Positions 9,257-17,318 of a DNA stretch of 64,000 nt are shown one piece after another; the first letter of the stretch is position 1, and each line of letters starts with the position of its first letter. A model generated the notes under the pieces. It was not told the DNA's origin. It made no database searches and saw nothing but the letters and a program-made list of their open reading frames with translations. The DNA comes from Flavobacterium poyangense (GTDB lineage Bacteria; Bacteroidota; Bacteroidia; Flavobacteriales; Flavobacteriaceae), in the NCBI RefSeq assembly GCF_011751075.1, contig NZ_JAALLN010000006.1, forward strand, positions 62,001 to 126,000. The letters run 5' to 3'. Both the position numbers and the translations under genes were made by a program.

Positions 9257-9289
9257 GGAAAAAAAATACTTATATGTTTTAAAAAAAAA

Positions 9290-9616
9290 CTAGGAGTCTA
9301 TTTTTGGTTCCCAAAAATGTTTGTCAAAATCTACAATTTGATTGTTGACAACTTCAATACCTTCGCTTTCGAGTAGTTGTTGCATTAGATTGGTTCCGTC
9401 AAAATGATGTTTTCCGGTTAGAAGTCCTTTTCGGTTTACCACACGATGTGCAGGAATATCGTCTCTATTGTGACAGGCATTCATTGCCCAGCCGACCATT
9501 CTGGCAGAACGAGCCGTTCCCAAAGCCTTTGCAATGGCGCCATAAGAAGTGATCTTTCCATATGGAATTTGTTTGGCGATACTATAAACTCTTTCGAAAA
9601 AATTATCTTCAGCCAT
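9290..9616 (-). CDS. alkyltransferase-like protein (MGMT DNA-binding domain, no catalytic Cys)
   Basis: 108 residues matching the C-terminal DNA-binding domain of O6-methylguanine-DNA methyltransferase: VYSIAKQIPYGKITSYGAIA, the winged helix ARSARMVGWAMNAC with the Arg finger, and PAHRVVNRKGLL. The methyl-acceptor motif PCHR reads PAHR here, so the protein cannot accept an alkyl group. By analogy with Atl1 and YbaZ it would bind alkylated guanine and hand the lesion to nucleotide excision repair. It stands alone on the minus strand. Confidence 0.88.
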   Translation of the reverse strand: MAEDNFFERVYSIAKQIPYGKITSYGAIAKALGTARSARMVGWAMNACHNRDDIPAHRVVNRKGLLTGKHHFDGTNLMQQLLESEGIEVVNNQIVDFDKHFWEPKIDS

Positions 9617-9789
9617 TTTTTTGAAATTAAAGTTAATTTTAAAGAAGGTTCTGAGGCACTAAGTTGCTAAGATTCTGAGTTATATTTTTACGCAAATTCG
9701 TAGTAATTTCCCCTAACGGTTAATTTAATATTTCGGAACTCAAAACCTCTGCACCTTTGAGCCTCTGTACCTTTGTACCTTTCTAAAGT

Positions 9790-10425
9790 TTAACTAAAAT
9801 AGTAATTTAAAATATTAAAAAGCGTAGCAATTGAAATCAATCCGGTAATGCTTCCAATGATGGTATTCATGTTTCGCATCATGTAATCCGTTTTTTTTTC
9901 GATTCTTCCAAAGAAAGCGATATAGCTGTACAAAGCCATAAAGGAACCCAAAACAGAACCTAAAACAAAAGTAAAGATAATGTTGTTTTCAAAGGCAAAA
10001 AGGTGGTAAGACGCCAAAGTGACACTTACCACTACATAATAAGGAATCGGAAAGAAATTTAAACCCGAAAGCAACATACCTAAAAAGAAGCGGCTTTTTT
10101 TGCTGCTTTTTTTAATTTTTGACTTTTTGGCTTTGGGTTCTTTTGCTATAAACAGAAAATAAATCGTTAGTATAGAAAAAATACCAAAACCAACTTCACG
10201 TAATAAAGTAACAACATCCGGTCGGCTATCAATCACCCTGGCAAATAAAACGGCCAGGGAAACCTGAAATAAAATAACCAAAACGGCTCCGACCGTAAAC
10301 CATAAAGCATTCTTTTTTCCTTCTTTCAGGTTTATTTTAGCGGCTGTCATATTAATTAATCCGGGTGGGATAATTCCAATGAAAGCAGCAATAAAACCGG
10401 AAAGTAGAGGAGTGAGTAATGTCAT
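9790..10425 (-). CDS. LysE/RhtB family exporter
   Basis: 211 residues with about six hydrophobic helices and the N-terminal GFIAAFIGIIPPGLINMTAA segment (the PPG motif of LysE-type amino-acid exporters). A basic Lys/Ser-rich loop lies at about 118-132 between the third and fourth helices. Substrate unknown; family members export amino acids or small metabolites. It follows trmB on the same strand with a 43-bp gap, so cotranscription is possible. Confidence 0.8.
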   Translation of the reverse strand: MTLLTPLLSGFIAAFIGIIPPGLINMTAAKINLKEGKKNALWFTVGAVLVILFQVSLAVLFARVIDSRPDVVTLLREVGFGIFSILTIYFLFIAKEPKAKKSKIKKSSKKSRFFLGMLLSGLNFFPIPYYVVVSVTLASYHLFAFENNIIFTFVLGSVLGSFMALYSYIAFFGRIEKKTDYMMRNMNTIIGSITGLISIATLFNILNYYFS

Positions 10426-10468
10426 TCAGTTGATTGATGGGTTAAAAAAAGGTGTTTTTAAAATTAAA

Positions 10469-11146
10469 CTAGTCTTTAATTTTAAAACGAATATACGTAA
10501 TTGCCTTGTTAATTTCTAAATATTGTTTTTCATAGAAAGTCTGAAAAGCAGTAACTTCTTCAGGGCTACCTTCGTTTTTGTATACATTGTGATTTGCATA
10601 TAAAACTTCATGACCTTCTCCGTGTAACAATCCAAGTGTATAACCGTGCATAAATTCGCTGTCGGTTTTAAGATTGACTACACCGTCTTTTTTAAGGATT
10701 CTTTTGTACAATTTCAAAAATTCAGAATTGGTCATTCTGTGTTTTGTTCTTTTGTATTTGATTTGCGGATCCGGAAAAGTAATCCAGATTTCGTCTACTT
10801 CGTTCTCTGCGAAAATATGATTGATTAATTCGATTTGAGTTCTGACGAAAGCAACATTATGCAAACCTGTTTCCACTGCAGTTTTAGCTCCTCTCCAGAA
10901 ACGGGCACCTTTAATATCAATTCCAATGAAATTTTTGTTGGGATATTTTTCTGCTAATCCAACAGAATATTCACCCTTTCCACATCCTAATTCTAAAACT
11001 AATGGATTGTCATTTTTAAAGAAATCAGAATTCCATTTCCCTTTCAGAGGCATTAAATCACCTACAACCTCTTCTCTGGTCGGTTGAAAAACGTTTTGAA
11101 ATGTTTCGTTTTCTCTGAATCTTTTTAGTTTATTTTTACTTCCCAC
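10469..11146 (-). CDS. trmB: tRNA (guanine-46-N7)-methyltransferase
   Basis: About 225 residues starting GSKNKLKRFRENETFQNVFQ, the conserved start of flavobacterial TrmB. The SAM-binding motif VLELGCGKGEYSVGLA, the IGIDIKGARFWRGAKTA acidic loop, and the substrate motif WITFPDPQIKYKRTKHR are all present. It methylates G46 in the tRNA variable loop. I choose the GTG at 11146: a longer frame from a TTG at 11167 would begin inside the -7 promoter box TAATTTTG (11165-11172), and the homologous N-terminus begins at GSKNK. Confidence 0.93.
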   Translation of the reverse strand: MGSKNKLKRFRENETFQNVFQPTREEVVGDLMPLKGKWNSDFFKNDNPLVLELGCGKGEYSVGLAEKYPNKNFIGIDIKGARFWRGAKTAVETGLHNVAFVRTQIELINHIFAENEVDEIWITFPDPQIKYKRTKHRMTNSEFLKLYKRILKKDGVVNLKTDSEFMHGYTLGLLHGEGHEVLYANHNVYKNEGSPEEVTAFQTFYEKQYLEINKAITYIRFKIKD

Positions 11147-11164
11147 TTTTACAAAAATTTTCAG

Positions 11165-11172
11165 CAAAATTA
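11165..11172 (-). promoter_or_regulatory. trmB: -7 promoter box for trmB
   Basis: The minus strand reads TAATTTTG, an exact match to the Bacteroidota TAnnTTTG box, about 19 bp before the GTG start. No clear TTG -33 box was seen. Confidence 0.45.
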
Positions 11173-11221
11173 AGGAATATAAACGGAATGACTATAGCGC
11201 TGATGGGTTTAAATTTTTTCC

Positions 11222-11418
11222 CACGAATTTCACGAGTTGCCGCGAATTTTTTTATTGATGTTTTCCTGGTCTTGAATTTGTTTTAATCGTGTACATAGAT
11301 TGCGTCGAAATGGACGCGGATTATACGGGTTTGTTATCGCAAAAACGCGGATAAAACGCGGATTCTTTTGAATTAAAAACAGAAAATAATTCGTGTAGAT
11401 TCGTGCAATTCGCGGCAA
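11222..11418. repeat. about 200-bp imperfect inverted repeat (CGCGAATT/ACGCGGAT words)
   Basis: CACGAATTTCACGAGTTGCC near 11222 and the opposite-strand version of the segment at 11390-11418 (ACGAATCTACACGAATT words) form the arms. The interior carries repeated ACGCGGATTA/AACGCGGAT words. A 62-codon frame through it is rejected as repeat-derived. It sits between trmB and the ammonium transporter gene. Confidence 0.5.
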
Positions 11419-11427
11419 ACGATACTG

Positions 11428-12810
11428 TTAAGTGTAAACTGTTTCGGGTACTGCTAACATTTTGGGATCCAGTGTCTCGTCATGTTGGGATAGATCGAGA
11501 CCGATGTGTTCAGATTCTTCGGAGACACGGAGTGGAATAATGAAATTTGTTAATTTGAATAAAAAATAAGCACCAAAGAAAGTAAATACAGAAACCAGAA
11601 TCAATGCCATCATATGATGTGCAAATACGTTCCAGCCACCGTGTAATAAACTTGCTTTTTCACCATGGGCAAAGATAGCTGTTAGAATCATTCCCATAAT
11701 CCCGCCAACACCATGGCAGGCAAAAACATCTAGTGTGTCATCAAATCTTCTTGAGAAACTGCAGTTCACCACCGAGTTGGAAACCAAAGCGGTAATAAAA
11801 CCAAAAAACATACTCTCAGGAACTGAGACATAACCTGCTGCAGGGGTTATAGAAACCAGGCCTACAACTGCCCCGATACAGGCTCCCAGAGCTGAAACTT
11901 TTCTGCCGTTCATTCGGTCAAAGAAAACCCAAGTCAACATGGCAGCGGCCGATGCTGTAGTGGTTGTGGCAAAAGCCATTGCAGCCGTTCCGTTGGCAGC
12001 AAGTGCCGAACCGGCGTTGAATCCGAACCATCCAAACCACAACATTCCTGTTCCTAATAATACAAAAGGAATGTTCGTTGGTATATGCAGACTGTTTTTT
12101 CTTTTTCCTAAAACCAAAACTCCGGCCAGTGCTGCAAAACCCGAACTCATATGCACTACTGTTCCTCCTGCAAAATCTTTCACGCCAAAATAACTTCCTA
12201 AAATACCTGTTGGGTACCAAACCATGTGACACAACGGAGCGTAAATGAAAATGGTAAACAAACTAATAAAAATCAGATACGAAATAAAACGAACACGTTC
12301 TGCAAAGGAACCGGTAATAATAGCCGGAGCGATAATCGCAAATTTCATTTGAAATAAAGCAAACAACATAAACGGAATCGTACTCGCAAGTTTTTTATGT
12401 GGAAGAACACCAACATAATCCATGAAGGCAAAAGTGGTCGGATTGCCAAAGAAACTGTAAAAATGGTCTCCTGAGCCAAATCCTATAGGATCTCCAAAAG
12501 CAAGGCTAAAACCAACAGTAACCCATAAAAGCGTTACAACGCCCAGACAAATAAAACTTTGTAACATGGTCGAAATAACATTCTTTTTACCCACCATTCC
12601 TCCGTAAAAGAAGGATAGTCCCGGAGTCATAATCAAAACGAGACAGCAGGAGGTGAGCATCCAGGCAACATCGGCAGGAATGATATGTTCAGTAGTACCA
12701 AATTCAGATCGTATATAATCGTTTTCTGTAACAGTTGGCCAAATGGCACCTGTGATACTAACGATACTGATAATAATAAAGGAAATGATCCAGCGTTTTT
12801 CTATTTTCAT
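11428..12810 (-). CDS. amt: ammonium transporter
   Basis: 460 residues with eleven or twelve TM helices. Hallmarks of Amt/MEP proteins are present: an N-terminal segment before DVAWMLTSCCLVLIMTPGL, FFYGGMV, GGTVVHMSSGFAALAG with the first pore His, WFGWFGFNAGSAL, and DVFACHGVGGIMG with the second pore His. The C-terminal tail (EESEHIGLDLSQHDE) is the cytoplasmic segment that controls gating. It conducts ammonium or ammonia across the inner membrane. No glnK/PII gene is adjacent, unlike the arrangement in many bacteria. Confidence 0.95.
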   Translation of the reverse strand: MKIEKRWIISFIIISIVSITGAIWPTVTENDYIRSEFGTTEHIIPADVAWMLTSCCLVLIMTPGLSFFYGGMVGKKNVISTMLQSFICLGVVTLLWVTVGFSLAFGDPIGFGSGDHFYSFFGNPTTFAFMDYVGVLPHKKLASTIPFMLFALFQMKFAIIAPAIITGSFAERVRFISYLIFISLFTIFIYAPLCHMVWYPTGILGSYFGVKDFAGGTVVHMSSGFAALAGVLVLGKRKNSLHIPTNIPFVLLGTGMLWFGWFGFNAGSALAANGTAAMAFATTTTASAAAMLTWVFFDRMNGRKVSALGACIGAVVGLVSITPAAGYVSVPESMFFGFITALVSNSVVNCSFSRRFDDTLDVFACHGVGGIMGMILTAIFAHGEKASLLHGGWNVFAHHMMALILVSVFTFFGAYFLFKLTNFIIPLRVSEESEHIGLDLSQHDETLDPKMLAVPETVYT

Positions 12811-13073
12811 TTTTCAAATACTTTATATTGACCCTGTTTTAATTAGGGGTAAAGTTATGAAAAAATAAATATTTTGAATTTAATAGCTTAAAAAATAGGG
12901 GTATGAGTTCTATTTTGATGTATTTTATAAAATCAGGCTCGTTTTTTTGATAGTATTCTATTTTGAAGATCAAAAAAAGAGCCCTAATTGATAAATGTGA
13001 TACAATTAAATACGCATTTGGTTTTGTAAAGTGTTCGAAAAGTTACAATTGTAAAAAGAAAACGCGAAAATGT

Positions 13074-13565
13074 TTATTTTTTTCGAAGTTTTTCGATTAA
13101 CACGTCTTCAATTGGTGCTTTTATTTTAATAGCGGCATCCACTTCGTCATTTGGAACGGTCATGGATAAAACATAATGTTGAATTTTCCATTCTTTTCCA
13201 ACTTTTACTAAAACACCCGATCCGCGGCAGATTTTCATCTGTGTATTTAGTAATTCATCAAACCAGGCTGTTTTTCCGGACTTATCAAAAAAGATATGAC
13301 GTTCTAAAGTGGTAAAGTTCCAGGTGGTTCCTTTATCGAAAAAGGGTTTTGCCCAGATTTTAAAGTCAGGTTTTACCCAGTTTTCTGTTGCATCTGTACC
13401 AATAAAAATGGCATCGTCGGTCATGAAATCAAAATAAGTTTCAAACTTTACATCGGCAGCTGCTTTGTGCCAGGCGTTAAGGACCTGGTTGATTTTTTCC
13501 TTTTCTGCATTTTGTGCATTCGTGAAGGTGGTAATGAAGAATAGGAGTAAGAGTAGTTTTTTCAT
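13074..13565 (-). CDS. exported SnoaL/NTF2-like protein
   Basis: 163 residues. A signal peptide (KKLLLLLFFITTFTNAQ) precedes a single NTF2-like domain: an N-terminal helix with VLNAWHKAAADVKFETYFDFMTD, then IFIGTDATENW, and the beta-sheet ending VGKEWKIQHYVLSM. This matches DUF4440/SnoaL-like secreted proteins of Bacteroidota. The fold makes a small pocket used by various enzymes and binders; no catalytic residues can be assigned. The gene is flanked by noncoding regions and appears monocistronic. Confidence 0.75.
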   Translation of the reverse strand: MKKLLLLLFFITTFTNAQNAEKEKINQVLNAWHKAAADVKFETYFDFMTDDAIFIGTDATENWVKPDFKIWAKPFFDKGTTWNFTTLERHIFFDKSGKTAWFDELLNTQMKICRGSGVLVKVGKEWKIQHYVLSMTVPNDEVDAAIKIKAPIEDVLIEKLRKK

Positions 13566-13616
13566 AAGTGAGATTATTTGGTTTTAAAGTTAAGAAATAT
13601 AGTAAAAGTTTTTTTA

Positions 13617-14025
13617 AACCATATAAGTGATGTGAATTCATATATATTTTGTGCCGGGGTTTAACCGCAAGGTGCGCAAAGGGTTTTCGCAAAGGGCGCT
13701 GGGAGTTTTTATATAAAGCTTTGTATACTTTGCGTTTAAAATTTCACGCCAAGTCGCAAAAGCGCAAAGTGATTTTGAAATAAAAACTTTGCGACTTCGC
13801 GTCTCCTATGTTCGCAGTGAAATTTTTTCACGCAGATTTAGCAGATTTATTTAGATTGTTTTTACCAAAATAACAAAACAAAAATATCGGCTTAATCTGC
13901 TTAATCTGCGTGCGAAAGGCTTTCCGTCTTTGCGAGCAAAAACAGACCCTTTGTAAAAAAAACTTTGCGAAACACCACTACAAGTAGCCATAAAGTTTAC
14001 ATGAACTTACATCACTTACATGGTT
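13617..14025. repeat. 409-bp composite repeat region bounded by AACCATATAAG ends
   Basis: The ends AACCATATAAGTGATGTGAA (13617-13641) and the inverse of 14001-14025 match at about 21 of 25 positions, the same termini as the element at 9142-9256. Inside are nested, diverged words common in this window: TTAACCGCAAGG/GCGCAAAG, CACGCAGATTTAGCAGATT and its inverse TAATCTGCTTAATCTGCGTG. No gene is seen in the 535-bp gap between the flanking genes. Confidence 0.65.
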
Positions 14026-14069
14026 TCAATTTTTTGCCAAATACAATTATAAAATCAATCAAAAACGAG

Positions 14070-14077
14070 TATATTTG
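14070..14077 (+). promoter_or_regulatory. -7 promoter box for the repeat lipoprotein gene
   Basis: TATATTTG matches TAnnTTTG and lies 24 bp before the ATG at 14101. No TTG box at the expected 17-23 bp spacing was found. Confidence 0.4.
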
Positions 14078-14100
14078 ATTGCACTAAAAAATGAAAAATT

Positions 14101-14781
14101 ATGAATCCGAAAATCTATATAAGCGCTCTGGTAATCTCCTCTTTAGTTCTGGTGTCTTGCAAAAAAGAACTGGAACCACAGGAAAATACTCCGGCATCAG
14201 AATTGATAAAATTAGGATTGATGAAAGATACGACGAAAGTCAATCCGGTAGCTCAGGCACCCGTTGCAAATCAAAATACAGTTATGAATGCAACAGGAGG
14301 AATAAATCCGGCGCACGGAAAACCCGGACATCGTTGTGATATTGCCGTAGGCGCACCTTTAAATTCAGCTCCGACACAAACGCAGCAAACACAACAAACG
14401 ACTACTGCGCAACCGGTGCAAACGATGCAAGTAAAACCGGGTCAACCGGTCGTTACAACGTCTACGGTTGCTCCTGTAAAAGTAGCCAAAGGAATGAATC
14501 CATCGCACGGACAACCCGGACACAGATGTGATATTCCGGTGGGAGCTCCTTTGAACTCTCCGGCAGGGACTAAACCTGTTGCGGCTTCGCAAGCGGGAAC
14601 TCCCTCACAAAGCGGAACTTCAACGCAGAAATTTACCGTAACTCCACCCGCAAATAATCCGGTTCCGGCATTGTTAAGCACAGAAACCGAAACAAAAGTA
14701 GCCGAAGGAATGAATCCGGCACACGGACAACCCGGACATCGTTGTGATGTTGCTGTTGGTGCACCCTTACCAAAATCATAA
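14101..14781 (+). CDS. lipoprotein with three GMNPxHGxPGHRCD repeats
   Basis: 226 residues. The signal peptide ends in the lipobox VLVSC with Cys20 as the lipidated residue. Three copies of a 21-residue unit, (I/M)NP.HG.PGHRCD..VGAPL, occur at about 68-88, 131-151 and 203-223, the last almost at the C-terminus. They are joined by Thr/Gln/Pro-rich, apparently disordered linkers. Each unit keeps two His and one Cys, suggesting metal or heme binding, but this is inference. I recall the motif only from uncharacterised Bacteroidota proteins. A strong hairpin terminator follows, so the gene is transcribed alone. Confidence 0.8.
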   Translation: MNPKIYISALVISSLVLVSCKKELEPQENTPASELIKLGLMKDTTKVNPVAQAPVANQNTVMNATGGINPAHGKPGHRCDIAVGAPLNSAPTQTQQTQQTTTAQPVQTMQVKPGQPVVTTSTVAPVKVAKGMNPSHGQPGHRCDIPVGAPLNSPAGTKPVAASQAGTPSQSGTSTQKFTVTPPANNPVPALLSTETETKVAEGMNPAHGQPGHRCDVAVGAPLPKS

Positions 14782-14797
14782 AACATAATTTCATATA

Positions 14798-14843
14798 AAC
14801 AAGAAACCCGAATACAGCAGTTGTATTCGGGTTTCTTGTTTTG
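14798..14843 (+). terminator. intrinsic terminator
   Basis: A perfect 19-bp stem (AACAAGAAACCCGAATACA and its inverse) with loop GCAGT is followed by TTTTG. It lies directly after the lipoprotein gene and may serve both strands. Confidence 0.8.
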
Positions 14844-14908
14844 TGAAAAATTGGAATTTGGAATTTCAAAAGATTGGAATTTTTACCCCTTTATGTCTGT
14901 CCTAAAAC

Positions 14909-16075
14909 TTATTCTATTTCAAAAACAGCCTGAATCTCAACAGCTGAGTTGACTGGCAATGAAAAAGCACCAATTGTTGCTCTGGCGTGTTTGCCTTTCT
15001 CTCCGAAAACCAAAGCGGTTAAATTCGAAGCCGAATTCATGATCGCAGCATGTTGCGTGTATTCGGGAGTAGTGTTAAAATAACCCGTTAGTTGCACACA
15101 TTGTTTTACTTTGTTTAAATCACCACCGCAAGCTTCTTTTAACACGGCAATTACATTTAGCATCGTTTGATAAGTAGCTTCTTTGGCTTGTTCATCAGAA
15201 ACGGTTGCACCGATTTTTCCGGGATTTAAAATTTTCCCTTCTTTTAGAGCTACTTGATTGATGTAAACTTTATGGTCCGAAATGGTAAACGGCACATAAT
15301 TTCCAACCGGTTTTGGAGCTTCGGGAAGTGTGATATTATTCTCTTTTAAAGTTTTATTGATGTCAGAACCAACATTAGATTCTATCGAAGTTGTTTTTAG
15401 AATTTTGGCACTTACCGTATTTTTCAATCCGGAAGCGGCTCTTGCTAAAGCTTTTCCTTGTTCTTTGGCTAGATTCAATTCGCTTTGAGAAGGTCTTGTT
15501 CCCGTTGATCCGGCTAAGGAAGTAGCACCAAAAGGCGTATTTCCTTGTGGAACTGTTTTGTCTAAAGTGGCTGTTCCCATAATTCCTGTTGGAACAATGA
15601 TCATTCCGTGTGAAGCGAGGATATTCCAAAAAGATAAAATGGCAGCTTCTTTTCCTGCTCCCGATCCTGCCGACATGAAAACGGTTGCCGGTTTTCCTTC
15701 TAAAGCTCTCGAAGTCCAAAGTGGAATGCTCTGGCTGAAAAAGGAGCTTATCTCTGCGCTGATATTCGCAAAATGAACAGGGCCTCCAAAAGCGATTCCG
15801 TCGTAATTAGCCAATTCGTCAATCGTTGCGATGAGTAATTTCTCTACCTCGGCATTTAGTTTTTCTTTTGTATTTATGGATGGAACTCTTTTTATAGTCG
15901 CTTTTGCGTTTGGATATTCCTGAATTCCTTCGGCAATTGCTTTTGCCATTTTGTAAGTTCCTCCGCCTTGCGAATGAATCAGAATTAAAACGTTTGTTTC
16001 GGTGGTTTTTACCTGTGCATTTGCACTAAAGCCAATAAATAGTACTGCCAGTAGTACGAGTAGTTGCTTTTTCAT
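14909..16075 (-). CDS. exported flavodoxin-like (WrbA-type) / RidA-like fusion protein
   Basis: 388 residues with three parts. (1) A clear signal peptide, KKQLLVLLAVLFIGFSANAQ. (2) A flavodoxin-fold domain at about 25-215 resembling WrbA-type NAD(P)H:quinone reductases: phosphate-loop-like IHSQGGGTYKMAKAIAEGI, FGGPVHFANISAEISSF, TVFMSAGSGAGKEAA, HGMIIVPTG. (3) A YjgF/RidA-like domain from about 255, ending HARATIGAFSLP...VEIQAVFEI, with the conserved Arg of the active site. Cytosolic FMN proteins exported through Sec would have to acquire the flavin outside, so the role is unclear. The gene stands alone. Confidence 0.75.
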   Translation of the reverse strand: MKKQLLVLLAVLFIGFSANAQVKTTETNVLILIHSQGGGTYKMAKAIAEGIQEYPNAKATIKRVPSINTKEKLNAEVEKLLIATIDELANYDGIAFGGPVHFANISAEISSFFSQSIPLWTSRALEGKPATVFMSAGSGAGKEAAILSFWNILASHGMIIVPTGIMGTATLDKTVPQGNTPFGATSLAGSTGTRPSQSELNLAKEQGKALARAASGLKNTVSAKILKTTSIESNVGSDINKTLKENNITLPEAPKPVGNYVPFTISDHKVYINQVALKEGKILNPGKIGATVSDEQAKEATYQTMLNVIAVLKEACGGDLNKVKQCVQLTGYFNTTPEYTQHAAIMNSASNLTALVFGEKGKHARATIGAFSLPVNSAVEIQAVFEIE

Positions 16076-16246
16076 GGATGTATTTTAAATGATTTGTTAT
16101 TGAAAATCCTTAAAAGAAGTAGGTTTCATGAGAAAGTACAAGCCTCTTTTTTGGGACAGCAAATTTACTTCTTACAATATCGAAAACCGTTATTATTATC
16201 TTAATAGATTGATAAAGTTTAGTCGAAGTGGTAACAGCAGGAAATA

Positions 16247-16284
16247 AAAAATGGCATTATCCCGTAAGACAATGCCATTTTTTA
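16247..16284 (-). terminator. intrinsic terminator of the HPF gene
   Basis: AAAATGGCATT / AATGCCATTTT forms an 11-bp stem about 20 bp past the HPF stop codon; T runs occur on both strands, so it can also act on plus-strand transcripts. Confidence 0.7.
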
Positions 16285-16300
16285 TTTGTTAGTATATAGA

Positions 16301-16615
16301 TTAATACGCTTTCATTTTTTCGAAAGTAGTAGTAAGTGATTTTTTAATTTTAGCAGAGGCACCCTGAAAAGCTTTTTCGATACTTTCCGCATGTTCCGTA
16401 ACGGTGATGGGTTGTAATTTTGCCGTACGAACTTCAATAACACATTTCTTGTCGTGCAGGCTGAATTTCTCACCATTTTCGTCTCCAAAATGTATTTCTA
16501 CGCGTGTAATTTTATCTTCAAAACGGGCTAATGTTTTTTCTAATTCGCCAGAAAAATAAGCTCCTAATCTCTCATGTCCCTCAATGTTTTTGTCTGTGTT
16601 GATTTGAATTTTCAT
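16301..16615 (-). CDS. short ribosome hibernation-promoting factor (HPF/RaiA family)
   Basis: 104 residues, the length of short HPF/RaiA proteins. It shows the fold's sequence features: KIQINTDKNIEGHERLGAYF, RFEDKITRVEIHFGDENG, KKCVIEVRTAKLQPITVTEHAESIEKAFQGASAKIKKSL. It would bind the 30S decoding region in stationary phase and prevent translation. The promoter upstream (16643-16673) has both consensus boxes. Confidence 0.85.
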   Translation of the reverse strand: MKIQINTDKNIEGHERLGAYFSGELEKTLARFEDKITRVEIHFGDENGEKFSLHDKKCVIEVRTAKLQPITVTEHAESIEKAFQGASAKIKKSLTTTFEKMKAY

Positions 16616-16642
16616 ATTACTTATTGTTTATATGTTCTTTCT

Positions 16643-16673
16643 CAAAGCTATTATTTTTAGCATTAAAAAACAA
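16643..16673 (-). promoter_or_regulatory. vegetative promoter for the HPF gene
   Basis: The minus strand reads TTG (16673-16671), a 20-bp spacer, then TAGCTTTG (16650-16643), matching the Bacteroidota TTG-N19/20-TAnnTTTG promoter. The start codon is 27 bp further on. Confidence 0.7.
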
Positions 16674-16843
16674 TCGAGTTAAGGAAATATTATGAAAATG
16701 TAAAGAAAAAAATTAGCTGTATTTTGTTTCGGTAATCTTGTCATTTCTGAGGGATAAAGAATTTGGATAACAGTTATAAAATGACAGTAGATAAAAATTA
16801 AAGAGAGTACCGATAACTTTTTTGGTTTTTGTATGTTTGCAGT

Positions 16844-16965
16844 CCTAAACACAAAGATCATGAATTCAGAAAAACTTTTGCCCGTGTGGTATGGTGACAG
16901 TATTGGAAACAACTGTAACGCACTTTGTGGCGTAGGACACCTAAGCTATGCGGGTTTTATATTTC
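16844..16965 (+). ncRNA. candidate structured RNA or 5' leader of the 77-residue protein gene
   Basis: A TATGTTTG -7 box at 16832-16839 predicts transcription from about 16845. The following 120 nt fold well by eye: CCCG/CGGG (16881-16884 with 16951-16954), GGTG/CACC (16893-16896 with 16938-16941), and inside these a hairpin ACAG..TTG-GAAA-CAA-CTGT with a GNRA loop (16897-16916) and a second hairpin CGCAC..GTGGCG (16919-16932), giving a three-way junction. The closing stem is followed by TTTTATATTT. It could be a small RNA with its own terminator or a regulatory leader. A 55-codon frame also crosses it. I cannot assign it to a known family. Confidence 0.4.
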
Positions 16966-16980
16966 CTAACCACAAAGATT

Positions 16981-17214
16981 ATGAGTACAAACACCTTTTC
17001 GAAAGAAACAGAATTGAGAGTAATTGATTTTTTCAATAATTCAATTGACTCTAAAAGTATGGCTAAAACCATTAGACAAGTAAATTATTTATTTGCTCTA
17101 AATGTAATGCGAGAACAGGAATCCCTTCAGTTGGATAATACAAACTTCGATGATAGCTTTTACTGGCTGAACAAATTAGCAGAAACTCTGGATCCTTATT
17201 TGGAGGTTGAATGA
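16981..17214 (+). CDS. small conserved-looking protein of unknown function
   Basis: 77 residues from the ATG at 16981 (MSTNTFSKETELRVIDFFNN). The product is acidic, mostly helical and without membrane segments or signal peptide. Start choice: an in-frame upstream codon at 16948 would run through the structured leader, and the context CACAAAGATTATG matches the duplicated sequence at 16851-16862. A terminator follows. Function not recognised. Confidence 0.7.
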   Translation: MSTNTFSKETELRVIDFFNNSIDSKSMAKTIRQVNYLFALNVMREQESLQLDNTNFDDSFYWLNKLAETLDPYLEVE

Positions 17215-17223
17215 TTAAACGGG

Positions 17224-17250
17224 AAAAGCCACTGAAGAGTGGCTTTTTTT
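17224..17250 (+). terminator. intrinsic terminator
   Basis: AAAAGCCACT-GAAG-AGTGGCTTTT stem-loop followed by T residues, 10 bp after the 77-residue protein gene. Confidence 0.8.
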
Positions 17251-17318
17251 GTTTTTGACTCCTATTTGCACTTAGTTTGTCATTCGGAATGACAGATGAA
17301 TAAGATTAAGCGACAATT

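Noticed and set aside
11230..11418. 62-codon frame on the minus strand between amt and trmB
   Set aside because: It lies wholly within an inverted-repeat element and has an Arg/Asn-rich composition typical of translated repeats.
16881..16954. Signal recognition particle RNA
   Set aside because: A GNRA hairpin is present but the conserved internal loop (AGCAG facing UCAGG) is missing.
16860..17027. 55-codon frame crossing the possible RNA at 16844-16965
   Set aside because: It overlaps the 77-residue gene and is rich in codons rare in this genome; stem pairing explains the region better. Not fully excluded.
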